Shown: in pieces, positions 51,970 through 64,000 of the stretch
How the letters are laid out: each line of letters opens with the position of its first letter
Position numbering within the stretch: the stretch's first letter is position 1
Origin: Neocallimastix lanati (nom. inval.)
Taxonomy: Eukaryota; Neocallimastigomycota; Neocallimastigomycetes; Neocallimastigales; Neocallimastigaceae
Length of the DNA: 64,000 bases
Direction of reading: 5' to 3'
NCBI GenBank assembly: GCA_016946835.1
Contig: JACVTC010000098.1
Coordinates: 431,501 to 495,500 of the forward strand
Position numbers and translations under genes: made by a program
Notes under the pieces: generated by a model
The model's database searches: none
What the model saw: only the letters and a program-made list of their open reading frames with translations
What the model was told of the DNA's origin: nothing

Positions 51970-52817
51970 TACTAGGATTATTTACATACATAAACTAAAT
52001 ATAAAACAATAAATAAAATAATAATATATAAATAATATCAAATATATATATTTAATTATAATATAATATAATTAACAATAACATAAACTTAATTATTCTT
52101 ATTCATCCTAAAGTTTATGTTAAAAATACATATTCTTCTATATATTATAATATAATAAAGTTATATAAAATAAGAATATTATTATATAATGAAGAATTTA
52201 ATTATTCATTATTTATGGTATTATAGAATAATATATATAGGAATATTAATTAATGTATGAATAAGAAATTATTTCAAAAATTATTATTGACTAAAAGATA
52301 TAACTTTAATATTTAAAAATTATTATTAAATATTCAAATATATTTGTTTTAAACAAAGAATATCATTTAATAATATCCTTGCATAGATATTAAGAAATGA
52401 GATTCAAAGCTGAATAGGTATTGCAATACATTATATATACTTGTGGTGACCTATATATATTGAATATTACCCGGCTCAAGGGTGTACTAGAAGTTATATT
52501 TCGGAAAATGTGTGCTTTTCAATAAATCAATAAGTAAATAAATAAATAATTTTTAATAAATAATGTTAAATAAGGGCTAAAGATTTTTTATTATCTTTTT
52601 TATATTTATTTTAAAAAAAAAAAAAATAATGAAATAAAACGAAATAAAATAAAAAAAAAAAATTTTTTTTGAAATCAATAAAAAGTATTTAAAATTAAAA
52701 ATATATTTAAAATTTAAAAAGGATTATATATTTTAAAAATATAAAAAAATCATTCTTTATTTCAGAGTGTTTGCATTTCAGAAGGATAATAAATTAAATT
52801 TTAATTCGTAATTTAAT
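51970..52817. other. AT-rich spacer
   Basis: A modestly GC-richer patch at 52420-52515 (TTGTGGTGACCTATATA...CCCGGCTCAAGGGTG) looks like an old transposon piece of unknown kind. Otherwise low complexity. Confidence 0.45.
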
Positions 52818-53144
52818 GGGGAGAGTTGCATTTCCTCAAGTGACATTTCCCCAAGTGGCATATTGATATAAATAAATGAATAAATAAATAAATAAAAATT
52901 CAAAATAATTTTTTTAAGCTTGTTTTTATTATATTTAATAATTAATTAAAGATATTTTTTAATATTTTGTAAAATAGTAATAAAATAATTATTTATAATA
53001 TTTAATTATAAAAATATATTTTAATATTTAAATATTTACTTATTAATATAAATAAATCAATATTAATAATATTTAATTTTATTTATTTATTTATTTAATA
53101 ATTTCAATTTGGCGAAATGCAACTTAGAGAAATTCCCCATTCCC
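52818..53144. mobile_element. Second Mutator-type MITE (327 bp)
   Basis: It begins GGGGAGAGTTGCATTTCC and ends GGCGAAATGCAACTT...CATTCCC, the same arms as the MITE at 14580, with the same AT-rich core in opposite orientation (ATTGATATAAATAAATGAAT is shared with the reverse complement of that copy). ATTTAAT flanks both sides (52811-52817 and 53145-53151), a 7-bp match that may be a worn 9-bp duplication. Confidence 0.75.
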
Positions 53145-53151
53145 ATTTAAT

Positions 53152-53502
53152 ACACCACATTTTTGTTTTTATTTTTTTAGATAGTTGTAAATTGATAAAT
53201 AAATAGTAATAGAAATAGAAATAAATATAAAGGGTTAATTTTTTTTTTTTAAGCAAAAAATTTTCTCATATCACATACATTATTTATCACTGTAATATTA
53301 AAAAAAAAAAAAAAATGAATAAAATATATAAAAATAAATAATAAAAAATTACATATATTTTATTTTTAACCAAAAAATGGAAAAAAATCCAAAAATTGAA
53401 ATAAGTAAAATAAATCAAGGAAAAGAACAAATTATTATATATAAAAAATATATATATATATATATAAATTTTCAAAAACAAAAAAAGATAATTCAAAAAT
53501 AT
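53152..53502. other. AT-rich spacer
   Basis: A short open frame starts at 53377 (Lys/Ile-rich) but has no family signature and runs into the terminal repeat of the next element; not taken as a gene. Confidence 0.5.
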
Positions 53503-55840
53503 GGGGATTGTGCATTTTGCAATCTTGCATTTTACAATGTGGCGTATAATATTTTTAAAATAAAGTCATACATTTTTAAGATATTCTATATAATCATAAA
53601 TAAATATATAAATAATTATTATTTTAAAGAAATAATAAGATTTTTTTTTCAATTAAATATATTATTAAATAACTATTTCAAAAGAAATAATAATATATTC
53701 TATTAAAAAAGAATTATAAAAAATTATTTTTATAATTGAATATTAATAAATTATATATATAAAAAAAAGAATATTTATTAATTATTTAATTATTATTTAT
53801 TTAATTATTATTTATTTAATTATATAAAAAACAAGCCACATACAAAAATATTTCACATTGTGAAATGCACGATTGCGAAACGTACTAGATTCAAAAATAT
53901 AAAGATGTTCTGAATATAAAACATCATATAAATGAAAATCTTTCATTATTTTAAACAATAAAAAAGAGATCCTAAAATATGTAAGTTTACATAATCATCT
54001 CGAAAAAGAATTTGATATATTTATATCAATAGCGAAACATAAATTTAAAGAATTTAAAGAAGAAATTAGAAAAAGTTCAGTTCCTTTTGATATAACACAA
54101 AAATGTACGTTTAATAAAATTTCTCAAGAAATGGGATTTATATGATCTGAATATAATACAATTGAATCCAAAATATCAAAAAAAAAATAAATAAGCAACT
54201 TCCTCCTGATGTAAAAACTTTTAATGAAATCCTAGATGAATAAAGATATGAAAGTTTGTAATATTCAAAATTTCAAATATAATAATTTTTCAATCTCTAC
54301 TCTAATCTTAATATATGCAGATGGAATGTTGTCTGTAGCTCCAAAATTTAGTTATCAAATTTCCATTAAAAGAACTTATTTTAAAGAATTGAATTATTTT
54401 TACATTACTTCTTTTTCTATATTACAAAATAAAGAGCAAACAACTTATGAAATACTATTAGAAAAAAATAAAAAAAAAAAAAATTCAAGTAAATATTATA
54501 ATATTTTAAATGTACAAAAAAATTTTCATTGTGATTTTAAAATATGAATATCTAATACTGCAAAAAAAGTTTTTCCTAATATAAATATTAGATATTGTTT
54601 TTTCACACATTAAAAAAAATAAAAATAAATTATGTTTTAATGAAATGGAAAATAATAACGATTTGTATATTTATTGTAAATATATTTCGAACTTTCCTAT
54701 TATAAACTTTAAATATAAAAATGATATTTATGATAAAATTAAAAGTGAATTCCATGAACATAATCATGTCCATTTTTTGTAATTTTTATATTTCTTTGGA
54801 AAAAACTATTTGAAAAGCTATAAAATCGAATATTGGAATTATTATAATAATATAGAATATATAACAAATAATGCTTCATAATCTTATAATAGTTACTTAA
54901 AAAAATTATTTATAGAAGAGCCAAATGTTTTATAAATTAATATTATCATTACAAGAAGAATCTTTGTCTTATAATGATTACGAAAAGAGAATAGGAGGAA
55001 TTTTTTTGAAAAAAAAAAAGCAAAGAAGACTATGAAGAACTAATGAATTGAATGCTTTAATTAAATATTACAAAAAAAATGGAAATCATATTAGAAAAAA
55101 AAAAAGAAAGTAATAAAAATTATTTCGTTGAATTATGGTTAAAAATTTTAAATGATTTAAATATTAAAATTATTAATTAAATAATAAATAATTACGAATA
55201 ACGGAGAAAAGATTAAATGAAAATGCTGTCATATTTATAATTAAATCTATTTTAAAAAATAATTCAATCAAATGATTTATCATTACTGAATTAGGCTACG
55301 ATAAAAATATTAAAATACATCTTTAAAATTAAATATTAGTATATATCTTATTATTATTTCTACAAAAAATATTAAAATATATCTTTAAAATTAAATATTA
55401 ATAAATATTATTTTAACAAAAAATACTCAAATCTTTAAAATTAGACATTATTAAATATTATTTTAACAAAAAATACTCAAATCTTTAAAATTAGACATTA
55501 TTAAATATTATTTTAACAAAAAATACTCAAATCTTTAAAATTAAACATTATTAAATATTATTTTAACAAAAAATACTCAAATCTTTAAAATTAAACATTA
55601 TTAAATATTATTTTAACAAAAAATACTCAAATCTTTAAAATTAAATATTATTAAATATATTATTAAATATTATTTCATTATTTTATTATTTATTATTTAT
55701 TAAAAATTTAAATATATTATTTATTTATCAAATATAATTTTAGGCACTATTACATGAACGGCTTATTAAAGTATGCCGCATGTCATATAAAGCCACCTTC
55801 TGAAATGCAACATTACAGAACGTGACTTATATCATTGGGG
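53503..55840 (+). pseudogene. Decayed Mutator-like element with MULE transposase
   Basis: Imperfect terminal inverted repeats: left 53503-53550 (TGCAATCTTGCATTTTACAA), right about 55785-55832 on the other strand (TGTAATGTTGCATTTCAGAA). They share the GCAT-TT / GTGGC motif of the two MITEs. An extra inverted copy of the arm lies at about 53833-53885. Inside, broken by many stops and frame shifts, is a transposase: FKEEIRKSSVPFDITQK (about 54060), the MULE core ADGMLSVAPKFSYQISIKRTY (about 54320; Asp of the DDE triad), NKLCFNEMENNNDLYIYCKY and YWNYYNNIEYITNNAS (the SxNN-type region). It is dead, but it names the family that mobilised the MITEs. Confidence 0.78.
55391..55660. repeat. 50-bp tandem repeat, about 5-6 copies
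   Basis: The unit of exactly 50 bp (TTAGACATTATTAAATATTA, then TTTTAACAAAAAATACTCAA, then ATCTTTAAAA) recurs from 55391 to about 55660 with A/G variation at one position. It lies at the 3' end of the Mutator relic, just inside the right terminal repeat. Confidence 0.9.
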
Positions 55841-55858
55841 TATGTCTGTTTAAGTATT

Positions 55859-56568
55859 AGTAAAATATTCTCATTAAAACATAATAATATTTAAAATATT
55901 AATCTAAAATAAAAAGTAATATTCAAAATAAAATGTATAAATAAATTCAGAAAAAAGTTCATATGCAACGAACTTCACCTCCAATTTATAAGAAATCTGT
56001 TTAAAGGGAATTAGGGTTTAAATTGACTATCAGAAAGAAATTATGGTCTTCTCCTTCAGAGGCATTGGCCGTGCCATTATACTATAAATTAATACATTAT
56101 ATTATAAGTAACAATACTATTATTTTCACTCTCACTAATATTAATATTTTTATTTTCACTATTATACTACTACTATTATTAACAATACTGTTTCTATTGC
56201 TATTATTATTAATAGTAAAATATTCTCATTAAAACATAATAATATTTAAAATATTAATCTAAAATAAAAAGTAATATTCAAAATAAAATGTATAAATAAA
56301 TTCAGAAAAAAGTTCATATGCAACGAACTTCACCTCCAATTTATAGGAAATCTGTTTAAAGGGAATTAGGGTTTAAATTGACTATCAGAAAGAAATTATG
56401 GTCTTCTCCTTCAGAGGCATTGGCCGTGCCATTATACTATAAATCAATACATTATATTATAAGTAACAATACTATTATTTTCACTCTCACTAATATTAAT
56501 ATTTTTATTTTCACTATTATACTACTATTATTATTAACAATACTGTTTCTATTGCTATTATTATTAAT
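55859..56568. repeat. 355-bp tandem duplication
   Basis: Copies at 55859-56213 and 56214-56568 differ at about three positions by eye (AAGAAA/AGGAAA, TTAATA/TCAATA, ACTACT/ACTATT). Each carries a short open frame starting with CTG AC.. but no known domain. About 150 bp of each unit also matches, in reverse complement, the dispersed repeat at 60150-60300. Confidence 0.9.
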
Positions 56569-56599
56569 ATTGTTACTACTATCAGAATCAGTATTGATT

Positions 56600-57060
56600 C
56601 TATATTATTCATATCTGCGACAAAATTATAATCTAAATCAATAATATTTGAATCTCTTCCACAAAAAAGGAAGTTATATAATTATTATTAATGTTATACT
56701 CTTAGTTACTGCTATCAGAAATAGTACTTAATTCTACATTATTTATATCTGTAATAACAGTGTTTACATTACTATTTGATATTCGACAATATTTGATAGT
56801 TTCAAAAAATTCTTTTCATATAGAATTTCAATATCCATAAAAATATTTCTTTCGAAATTCATGAAAAAGATAGCATTTAGAAAACCAATGTTCCAATAAA
56901 GAATTACCATTTTTTCTATAACAAGGACACCGTTCTGGACAGTTTTCTTCAATCATATTAGTGACTTTGGACCTTATTTGTTACAAAGTGCCCATCGGAA
57001 ACCAATGAAAAATTCAGGATAAAAATTATCATTCGAATCTATATCAGAATTTCAAAATTC
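56600..57060 (-). pseudogene. LINE ORF2 C-terminal fragment
   Basis: On the minus strand it reads, across frame breaks, YPEFFIGFRWALCNK and then IEENCPERCPCYRKNGNSLL..HWFSKCYLFHEFRKKY, the same Cys/His cluster as the LINE at 24500-24640 (CPTYCPCC...HWILLCPKFEEFRQH). Decayed and truncated. Confidence 0.7.
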
Positions 57061-57653
57061 AATATTTTTTTTTAACAATTAACAAAATAAGCATTACTAA
57101 CGGATTTTTCACTTTCGATCTTCGTTGATATGATCTTAAAATATATTCGTTAAATCTCCTAAATAAGAACAAGAACAAACAAAAACAAAAAAAGACAAAA
57201 AAACAAAAATATAACAATACACTATTCCATATTCTTTTAGTAATTCATGTAAATCCATGAAATTTCATATGGAACTTCATATATACTAAATCATAAATAA
57301 AATCAATATAATAATAATAATAAAATAATAATAATAATACAAAAAACAAAAACATCAACACAAAATAAAAAAAATTCCAAATTATAATATTTTATTTTTA
57401 TTATCATATAAATTTTTATTTATATTATTTATATATTTATATTATTTATATATAAACATCTATCTTACCCTTTCTTTACTTTTCTTCTATTTATTTATCT
57501 ATTTTTTTTTTTTATTTAAATTATATTATTTTTGATTAAATTTTTATATTTATTTTTAATTATATCTATTATTTTTAATTGTACTCTTTTTATATATATA
57601 TATAATTTATTTTTTATTGTTTGTTCATTGTTTTATTTTATTTTTTTTTCAAT
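57061..57653. other. AT-rich spacer
   Basis: 3' flank of the oxidoreductase gene. A-rich and T-rich runs; no gene. Confidence 0.6.
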
Positions 57654-58601
57654 TTATTTTTTATCTTTTGAGTGACGATCACCAACTTGGAATTCATCTG
57701 AGTGAGCAAACATGTAGCTTACACTAATTGGATCATCACCAGTTAATTTTTTGAAATCATCAGTATGAACAGCAAATTTTTCAGTACGAATAGCTTGACT
57801 AAAGGTAATCATACCATCACTTGAGTATGGGGCTTCACTTCCATCTTTGAATTTTCCATCAGTAGTTCTTGGAACACCCATAGCATCAAAAATCTTATAA
57901 TTTTCTTCATCAGTGATTTCAATATAGGCGATGTTATTACCAGTTTCTTTATTACCATAATTAACAAATTCACCAATAGTAATAAGTTCCTTACCATTAA
58001 TATCAAGGGTAGCATGATCATAATCCTTGGATCTGTGAAGAGCATAGGCTAAAGCCTTAGCACAATCCTTTCTTGAAATAAAGGCCATATGACCATTACC
58101 CATACTGTTAGATAATGGAGCATTCATTTTTACGAAAGTGAAATAGTTTGTAATCATTGCTTCAGCAAATTGAGAATTACGAAGGAAAATATAATCTAAA
58201 CCAATTTCTTTAATAAGATTTTCAGTATATATGTGATCAAGTCTTTCAAGGGATGGATTAGTTTCATCACCAGCGTTAACTAAGGAAGTGTAAACAATTT
58301 TCTTAACACCAGCTTTCTTTGCAGCTTCAACAGCATTCTTATGAGCAGCTTGTCTCTTGGCACCAACAAAAGGCATTGAAATAAGACCAACAACTTCAGC
58401 GTTTTTAAATGCTTCAACTAATCCTTCGGAATAATTAAAATCAACTACGTGAGTTTCAATTCCTTGATCAGCATATTGTTTTAAACTAGCTTCACTAGAA
58501 GAACAGAAAATTATGTTACTTTTGTCTTCTAAAGTAAGAAGAACTTTGGCTGCTTCACTTCCAAGGTTTCCACCAACACCAGCTATTAATAATTTACCCA
58601 T
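57654..58601 (-). CDS. NmrA-like NAD(P)-binding oxidoreductase, QorB-like
   Basis: Intronless, 315 residues. It is an atypical short-chain dehydrogenase with a Rossmann fold: dinucleotide motif GVGGNLG at 8-14, HVVDFNYSEGL (beta-3 region), VVGLISMPFVG, YTSLVNAG, then DHIYTENLIKEIGLDYIFLRNSQFAEAM, the usual NmrA/QorB central segment. Relatives reduce quinones or azo compounds, or bind NAD(P) as regulators; the substrate here is unknown. It starts at ATG 58601, one residue before the fold. No targeting signal. The lack of introns, the bacterial-type family and a less AT-biased codon choice than its neighbours suggest transfer from bacteria, which is common in rumen fungi, but this is inference. 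Confidence 0.88.
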   Translation of the reverse strand: MGKLLIAGVGGNLGSEAAKVLLTLEDKSNIIFCSSSEASLKQYADQGIETHVVDFNYSEGLVEAFKNAEVVGLISMPFVGAKRQAAHKNAVEAAKKAGVKKIVYTSLVNAGDETNPSLERLDHIYTENLIKEIGLDYIFLRNSQFAEAMITNYFTFVKMNAPLSNSMGNGHMAFISRKDCAKALAYALHRSKDYDHATLDINGKELITIGEFVNYGNKETGNNIAYIEITDEENYKIFDAMGVPRTTDGKFKDGSEAPYSSDGMITFSQAIRTEKFAVHTDDFKKLTGDDPISVSYMFAHSDEFQVGDRHSKDKK

Positions 58602-59880
58602 TTTTTTAATATTTTTTTTTTATTAATAATTTTTCTATAGCAAAAAGATTAACTATATTTTCAGTTTTAAAACAATTAAAAACTTAATTTTTTTTAATCA
58701 TACATTTCATGTCTATTTATATAAATTAAAAAAAAAAAAATTTTTTTATTATTTATATTACATAATTTTTATTCCTATATAGAAGATAATGTTAAAAACT
58801 TTATTTATTATTTATTCCACTAATACTTATAATATTTTTATTTTGTTTAATTCTTTAAAAAAAAAAAATTTTTTTTATATTGTTCTATTTTTATGAAAAA
58901 AAAAATTACCTATTTTGTTTTATTTTCTTTAATAAAATATATACAATTTCTATTTCAATTTTTTTTTTTATAATTTTTGTTTATCAAATGAATATTATAT
59001 ATTAATATAAATATTCTATTTTTTTTTTTTTTTTTATTATTATTTTTATTAATTTCATTTATTTTATTTTATTTTATTTTATTTTATTTAATTTATTTTA
59101 ATTTATTTTAATTTATTTTAATTTATTTTAATTTATTTTAATTTATTTTATTTTATTTTATTTTATTTTATTTTATTTTATTCATTTTTTAGAGAAATTT
59201 AATTAATATATTTTTATAATCTTTATTTCTATATTCTTTAATTTATTAAGTCATCTTTTAATATGCATACATAGATATAAAGATAATAAAGATAAATAAA
59301 TAAATAAACAAATGAATAAATGAATAAAAAATATTTTGTAAATAAGTAGGGAAATGAAACTATAAATTGATTTATTATAATATATAAATATATATTGTTA
59401 TTTCTTTTAAATGATAAGAAATTTAAAATAAAAAAGGATAGAATAATATAGATTATAAATATTAATATTAATATATTATTTTTACTTCATTTCTATATTT
59501 TTAAAATAATTATAGTAAAAATACCAATTGGCTCATTATAACAATAAATAAAATTACTTTATGAAATGGAAAGATTGTACTATTTTTTAATAGTTAAAGT
59601 TTTAAAATAAACTTTACAATTTAATTTAAATAATTAATATAACACTCCCTGGAAAATAATTTATAATATATATTGACTCTATATATTGTTCTAATTAATA
59701 AATATAACAAAATTTTAATTATTATTAAATTGAATTAATTATTTGCTATTAATCATTATTACTATTATTATTTTTTATTATTTTTTATCTTATTTTTTAT
59801 CTTATTTTTTATTTTATTTTTTATTTTATTATTTTTTTTTTATTTTTTTAATTATTTTTTATTTTATTATTAAAAAAAAA
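58602..59880. other. AT-rich region upstream of the oxidoreductase
   Basis: Long TTTTA/TTTAA pentamer arrays (59058-59180), T-runs, no gene or RNA recognised. Confidence 0.6.
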
Positions 59881-60340
59881 ATAAAATTAATGATAAATGT
59901 CACCCCTGAATTTCAAATAGTTGATTTCTTATAGCTGTCATTATCATGACAATGGAATAGAACCTTAAAATAATCCACACTTTAACAATTAAATCATTTC
60001 GAGTGATTATTCTAAAACGCCATTCTTGGTACGATCTGCAGTTCTCTTTATAGAAATTATGTCTAGGACTAATATTTGATAAGGTTAACATTCCGACAGT
60101 ATAAACGCAAACTAACCAGGGGAGTCAACGGTGAAAATGCAGGGCAATAATTTCTTTCAGATGGTCAACTCAATCCTTAATCCGGAATAAGAATTACTTT
60201 AAATTGAAATCTTATAATCTGGAGATGAGGTTCGTTGCTTTTGAACCTTTTTCTGAATGAATTTATATACTTTATTTTGAATACTACTTTTTATTTCATA
60301 TTACTATACAAAATATAATTATGTTTAAATTGGACAAATA
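59881..60340. repeat. Dispersed non-coding repeat
   Basis: An island richer in GC than its surroundings. The 60150-60300 part matches the reverse complement of the 355-bp duplicated unit (shared TAATTTCTTTC, GAGGTTCGTTGC against GAAGTTCGTTGC, TTTATTTTGAATA). The class is unknown: no ORF, no terminal repeats and no tRNA-like B box found. Confidence 0.55.
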
Positions 60341-63300
60341 ATAATTTTTTTTATATTAAGTGCTTTTTTTTATAATAAATAAATATTCAAGTAAATAATA
60401 AATAAATAAATAAAGTTAAAGTTTGTAATAATTGCGGCTGTAAAAAAAAAAGTTCCACACTTAAAACTTTTAAATATATAATCGTCTCTTTATATATTAA
60501 CTAAATAAATACTAGACTATTAATAATTATATAATAATTTGTGAAACTTTTTACTTTATATGTTTAATAAAATTAAGATATTGATTTAATATTTAATTTA
60601 AATTATTTTTTTATTATTTAATTTTAATAAAAAATCTTTTAATCAATTAAATAATAAGATTAATGAAAGATGATCAATATATTTGTTTAACTGAGGTAAA
60701 TTCGGACCAATTGGAGTTAGGTTCATTTTTATGTAAATATATTTATTTATTTAAGAATTAATAAATTATATATACATATATTATAAAAAACAATTTATTT
60801 ATAAATTAATGATATATACATATATTATAAAAAAACTATTTATTTATAAATTAATGATATATACATATATTATAAAAAAACTATTTATTTATAAATTAAT
60901 GATATATACATATATTACAAAAAAACTATTTATTTATGAATATATGATTTATTTACGAATTAATAAATGATATTTATTCAAAACTAAATAGTTTTTATTA
61001 TTCAAGCATAAATTAATGTAATGAATCAAATTTAAATCTAATGATTTTAATATCCTTAATATGTGGCTTGAATTTTAAATTATACTTATTATTATTTATA
61101 ATAAACATAAAAATTCATTTAATAATTTATTTTAATCACAAGAACAACTAAATAAATAGTTAATTATAATTATTTAAGGAAATATTTAATAACTATATAA
61201 AGATAACTATAAAATAAAAGAATATAATTAAAATATTGATTTATGTTATAAAATTTATTAGTAATTATAACTAAATAACATAAAAATAAACCATTTCTCT
61301 GAATTAATAGAAGTGTGAGAAAGTTGTTAGATAGTTTTAAATGTTTAATCAAGTATAATCATTTTACTTGAATAAATATATGTAATCATTATAAAACTAA
61401 ATAGATAAACAATTCTTTAATAAATTTAATAAATAAATCCCCAACAATACTTCCTCGGGGTTATATCTCAACATATATTATGAAAATATAACTATTAATT
61501 AATAAATGATATATATATTATGAAAATATAACTATTTATTTACGAATTAATATATTATATATACATATATTATGAAAATATAACAATTTATTTATGAACT
61601 GATAAAATATATTATTATATATTATGACAAAATAATTTATTTATTAGTTAATATATTATATATTCATATACATATATATTTATAAATTATTTAATAATAA
61701 AAATAAAAAATTAATAATATTAATCATATTATTAATATTATGATAAAGGGTTCATATATTGAATTTAAACTTGTTTATCAACGTTTATTCTTTTAATCAG
61801 ATATAAATTTTAATCTTCTAAACAAACTACTTCTTACTAAAAGTATTAATGTTCTATTTTTTATATTGATATTTAATATATTACTATTTAAATAGAAATA
61901 TATTAATATATTTTATATATTAATATTTAATATATTACTATTTAAAAAACAATATATCATATTTTTTATATATTGATATTTAATATATTACTATTTAAAA
62001 AACAATATATTATTAATTTATCTAACCAATTGTCTACTTCGTAGTGGTTACACTACAGATATTTTATTTATATTGATATAATATATTAAAAATATAAAGA
62101 AATTACTCAAAGATGTATTTAATTAATTTAATTATATGTTTCACAAGTATTACTATATACATATTAAATATTAATTTATATTTATTATTAAAAAATATAA
62201 AATTTAATAAATGATATTTAATGTACAATTAATGCTACATGATTTTTATAATAAACTTTATTTAATAATATTTAATAAAATAATACATAATGCTACATTA
62301 AATAGTTAATATTTAATAATATTTTTTTATTAAAAATAAAGATATAATATTTATATCTTTTTATTAAATATATTTAATTATTATAATTTTATTTTATATT
62401 ATTTTAGTTTTATGCTGTTTTATTTATATAATACAGCACATGTATAAATATAAATATATAATTATATTTAGTAATATGATTAAATTTTTGATAAAATGTA
62501 TATATTTAACATAAATGTTAAAGTACTTATGAATCTAAATTATAGAATTTACTTATTTATATTATTTTAATAAGTTATGAATCTAAATTATAGAATTTAC
62601 TTATTTATATTATTTAATAAGTTATGAATCTAAATTATAGAATTTACTTATTTATATTATTTAATAATTAAATAATTGAAAAATATATTTTCAAGTAAAA
62701 TAATTATATAATTAATATTCTTTAGATGATTATCATCAATAAATATATTCTAATTAATAAATAAATGTATATATAATTAATACTTATATAAATTTTTTTA
62801 ATAATATATTTTATTTTTATTTAATTTAATTAAATATAAAATGTGATTTTAAGATTATTAGAGTTTATAAACCAAAAAGATAAATTTCAACATATTTCAT
62901 CATAAACTAAGTTATTATTTAAGATATTAAAGTTTACTATGATCAATATGAATGTGTAAGTAGCTTAAAATATTTTAATTAATTGCCACATTATATAATT
63001 TTCTTTAACCAATAAATAAATAATTAAATAAATAATTAAAAAAATAATTAAAAAAATAATAAAAATCATTTTTGAAATAAAGTCTTTATAAAATATTTTA
63101 AATAAATAAATAATAAATAGTAAATTATAAATAATAACAAATAACAAATATAATAAATAATTAATAAATAATAAATAAATAATTGAATAATAAATAATAA
63201 ATAATTACATATTCAAATCATAAATAATTACATAATTAAATAATAAATAATAAAAAGAGTATTTATTATTAAATAATAAATAATAAATAATAAATAATAA

Positions 63301-64000
63301 ATATATAAATATATAAATATATAAATATATAAATATATAAATAAATATTTTATTTTTCTAATTAAAAAAATTGAATAATTAATACTAATCTTTTATTCAG
63401 AATAAATATAAATATTTCAAATATTAAGCAATAAAAAAAATATTTTCATATATACTTCATATCTTCATATTACTGTTATATTAAAAAATTATATATTATT
63501 ATTCTGAATAATAAATAATTATATATATAGAATATCAATATTTTATATAATTTTTTTTATTATTAATATTAATATCAATATTATATAGTTTTTTTATTAT
63601 TAATATCAATATCAATATTATATATAGTTTTTTTATTTTATTAAAATTTTAACAATAAAATAAAATAAAAAATTGATAGAAATTAAGATAAAATATAAAA
63701 GAGTAATAATAAAACATTTTTAACATTTTTTTTTTTTTTTTTTTTATTTATTATTTAATATTTTTTACTTATTTATTTTATTTATTTATATGTTTATTTT
63801 TTAAAAAATATTTTAAGCCACATTTTTGGAAATGCACACTCACGATCAATATATATAGTATAATAATTTATTATAATTTAAATACGTAGTTGTAAATAAG
63901 GCTTATACCATAATACTATTTCGTACTATATTATTGTAATGTAATGTAGTAAAATATATTATTATAAAATAATAATTAAAATAATAAATTAGTAAAAAAT
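60341..64000. other. AT-rich region with several tandem repeats, no gene
   Basis: Tandem units: about 48 bp at 60765-60950 (ATGATATATACATATATTAT...AACTATTTATTTATAAATTA, about 4 copies), with diverged relatives at 61480-61680; about 59 bp at 61865-62010 (ATTTAATATATTACTATTTAA, 3 copies); 47-48 bp at 62524-62665 (ATGAATCTAAATTATAGAAT..., 3 copies). At 63812-63842, AAGCCACATTTTTGGAAATGC resembles one arm of the Mutator-type MITEs; its partner was not found. Confidence 0.6.

Noticed and set aside
53377-53706. Lys/Ile-rich protein of 109 residues
   Set aside because: It starts outside and ends inside the Mutator relic, crossing its terminal repeat; low-complexity translation.
55391-55660. CRISPR-like regularly spaced repeat
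   Set aside because: The whole 50-bp unit is repeated with no unique spacers, in a eukaryotic genome.
56023-56644. Two nearly identical small proteins of about 69 and 88 residues
   Set aside because: Chance open frames in the two copies of a non-coding tandem duplication; hydrophobic Ile/Leu/Thr-rich tails come from AT-rich sequence.

Overview
The window reads as nuclear DNA of an extremely AT-rich eukaryote. An anaerobic gut fungus (Neocallimastigomycota) fits best. The reasons are the many homopolymer runs, the TAA and TTTA microsatellites, short GT..AG introns in fungal-type housekeeping genes, Mutator-like and LINE debris, and an arginine-pathway ornithine carbamoyltransferase beside an intronless bacterial-looking oxidoreductase. 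The taxon is inferred from style and content, not from a search.

Positions 1-14942 are a transposon nest. A Ty1/copia element on the minus strand (about 13583 down to 5875 and beyond) was hit twice by Ty3/gypsy elements on the plus strand. Ty3-A starts left of the window and ends at 5874. Ty3-B (5914-12251) is complete, with apparently identical 651-bp LTRs and a TAATA target duplication. When both are removed in thought, the copia frame reads across the two junctions. Both Ty3 elements carry textbook -1 frameshift signals (T TTA AAC and A AAA AAC, each followed by a hairpin) to make Gag-Pol. A small Mutator-type MITE with a perfect 9-bp target duplication follows (14580-14942).

Positions 14943-22660 are AT-rich desert holding one seven-exon K/T-type cyclin gene (19548-21580). 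Positions 22661-28340 are a LINE graveyard with two LINE-into-LINE insertions, each with a target duplication, and a TAA array of about 640 bp.

Positions 29051-58601 hold most of the genes: TRM13 (minus), an M1 aminopeptidase (plus, 9-10 exons), ornithine carbamoyltransferase (minus, 3 exons), a TPR protein with a C-terminal membrane segment (minus, 8 exons), a WD40 plus inositol-polyphosphate 5-phosphatase with NPF endocytic motifs (minus, 8 exons, one of 17 nt), and an NmrA/QorB-like oxidoreductase (minus, intronless). Between the last two lie a tRNA-headed SINE with a 16-bp duplication, a second MITE, a decayed Mutator-like transposase, a 50-bp tandem array, a 355-bp tandem duplication and a minus-strand LINE fragment. 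Exon joins were worked out by hand; reading phase was checked across every junction.

Positions 58602-64000 are AT-rich with several tandem repeats and one dispersed repeat. No gene was recognised there. The genes do not form a pathway; they are independent housekeeping loci separated by repeats.
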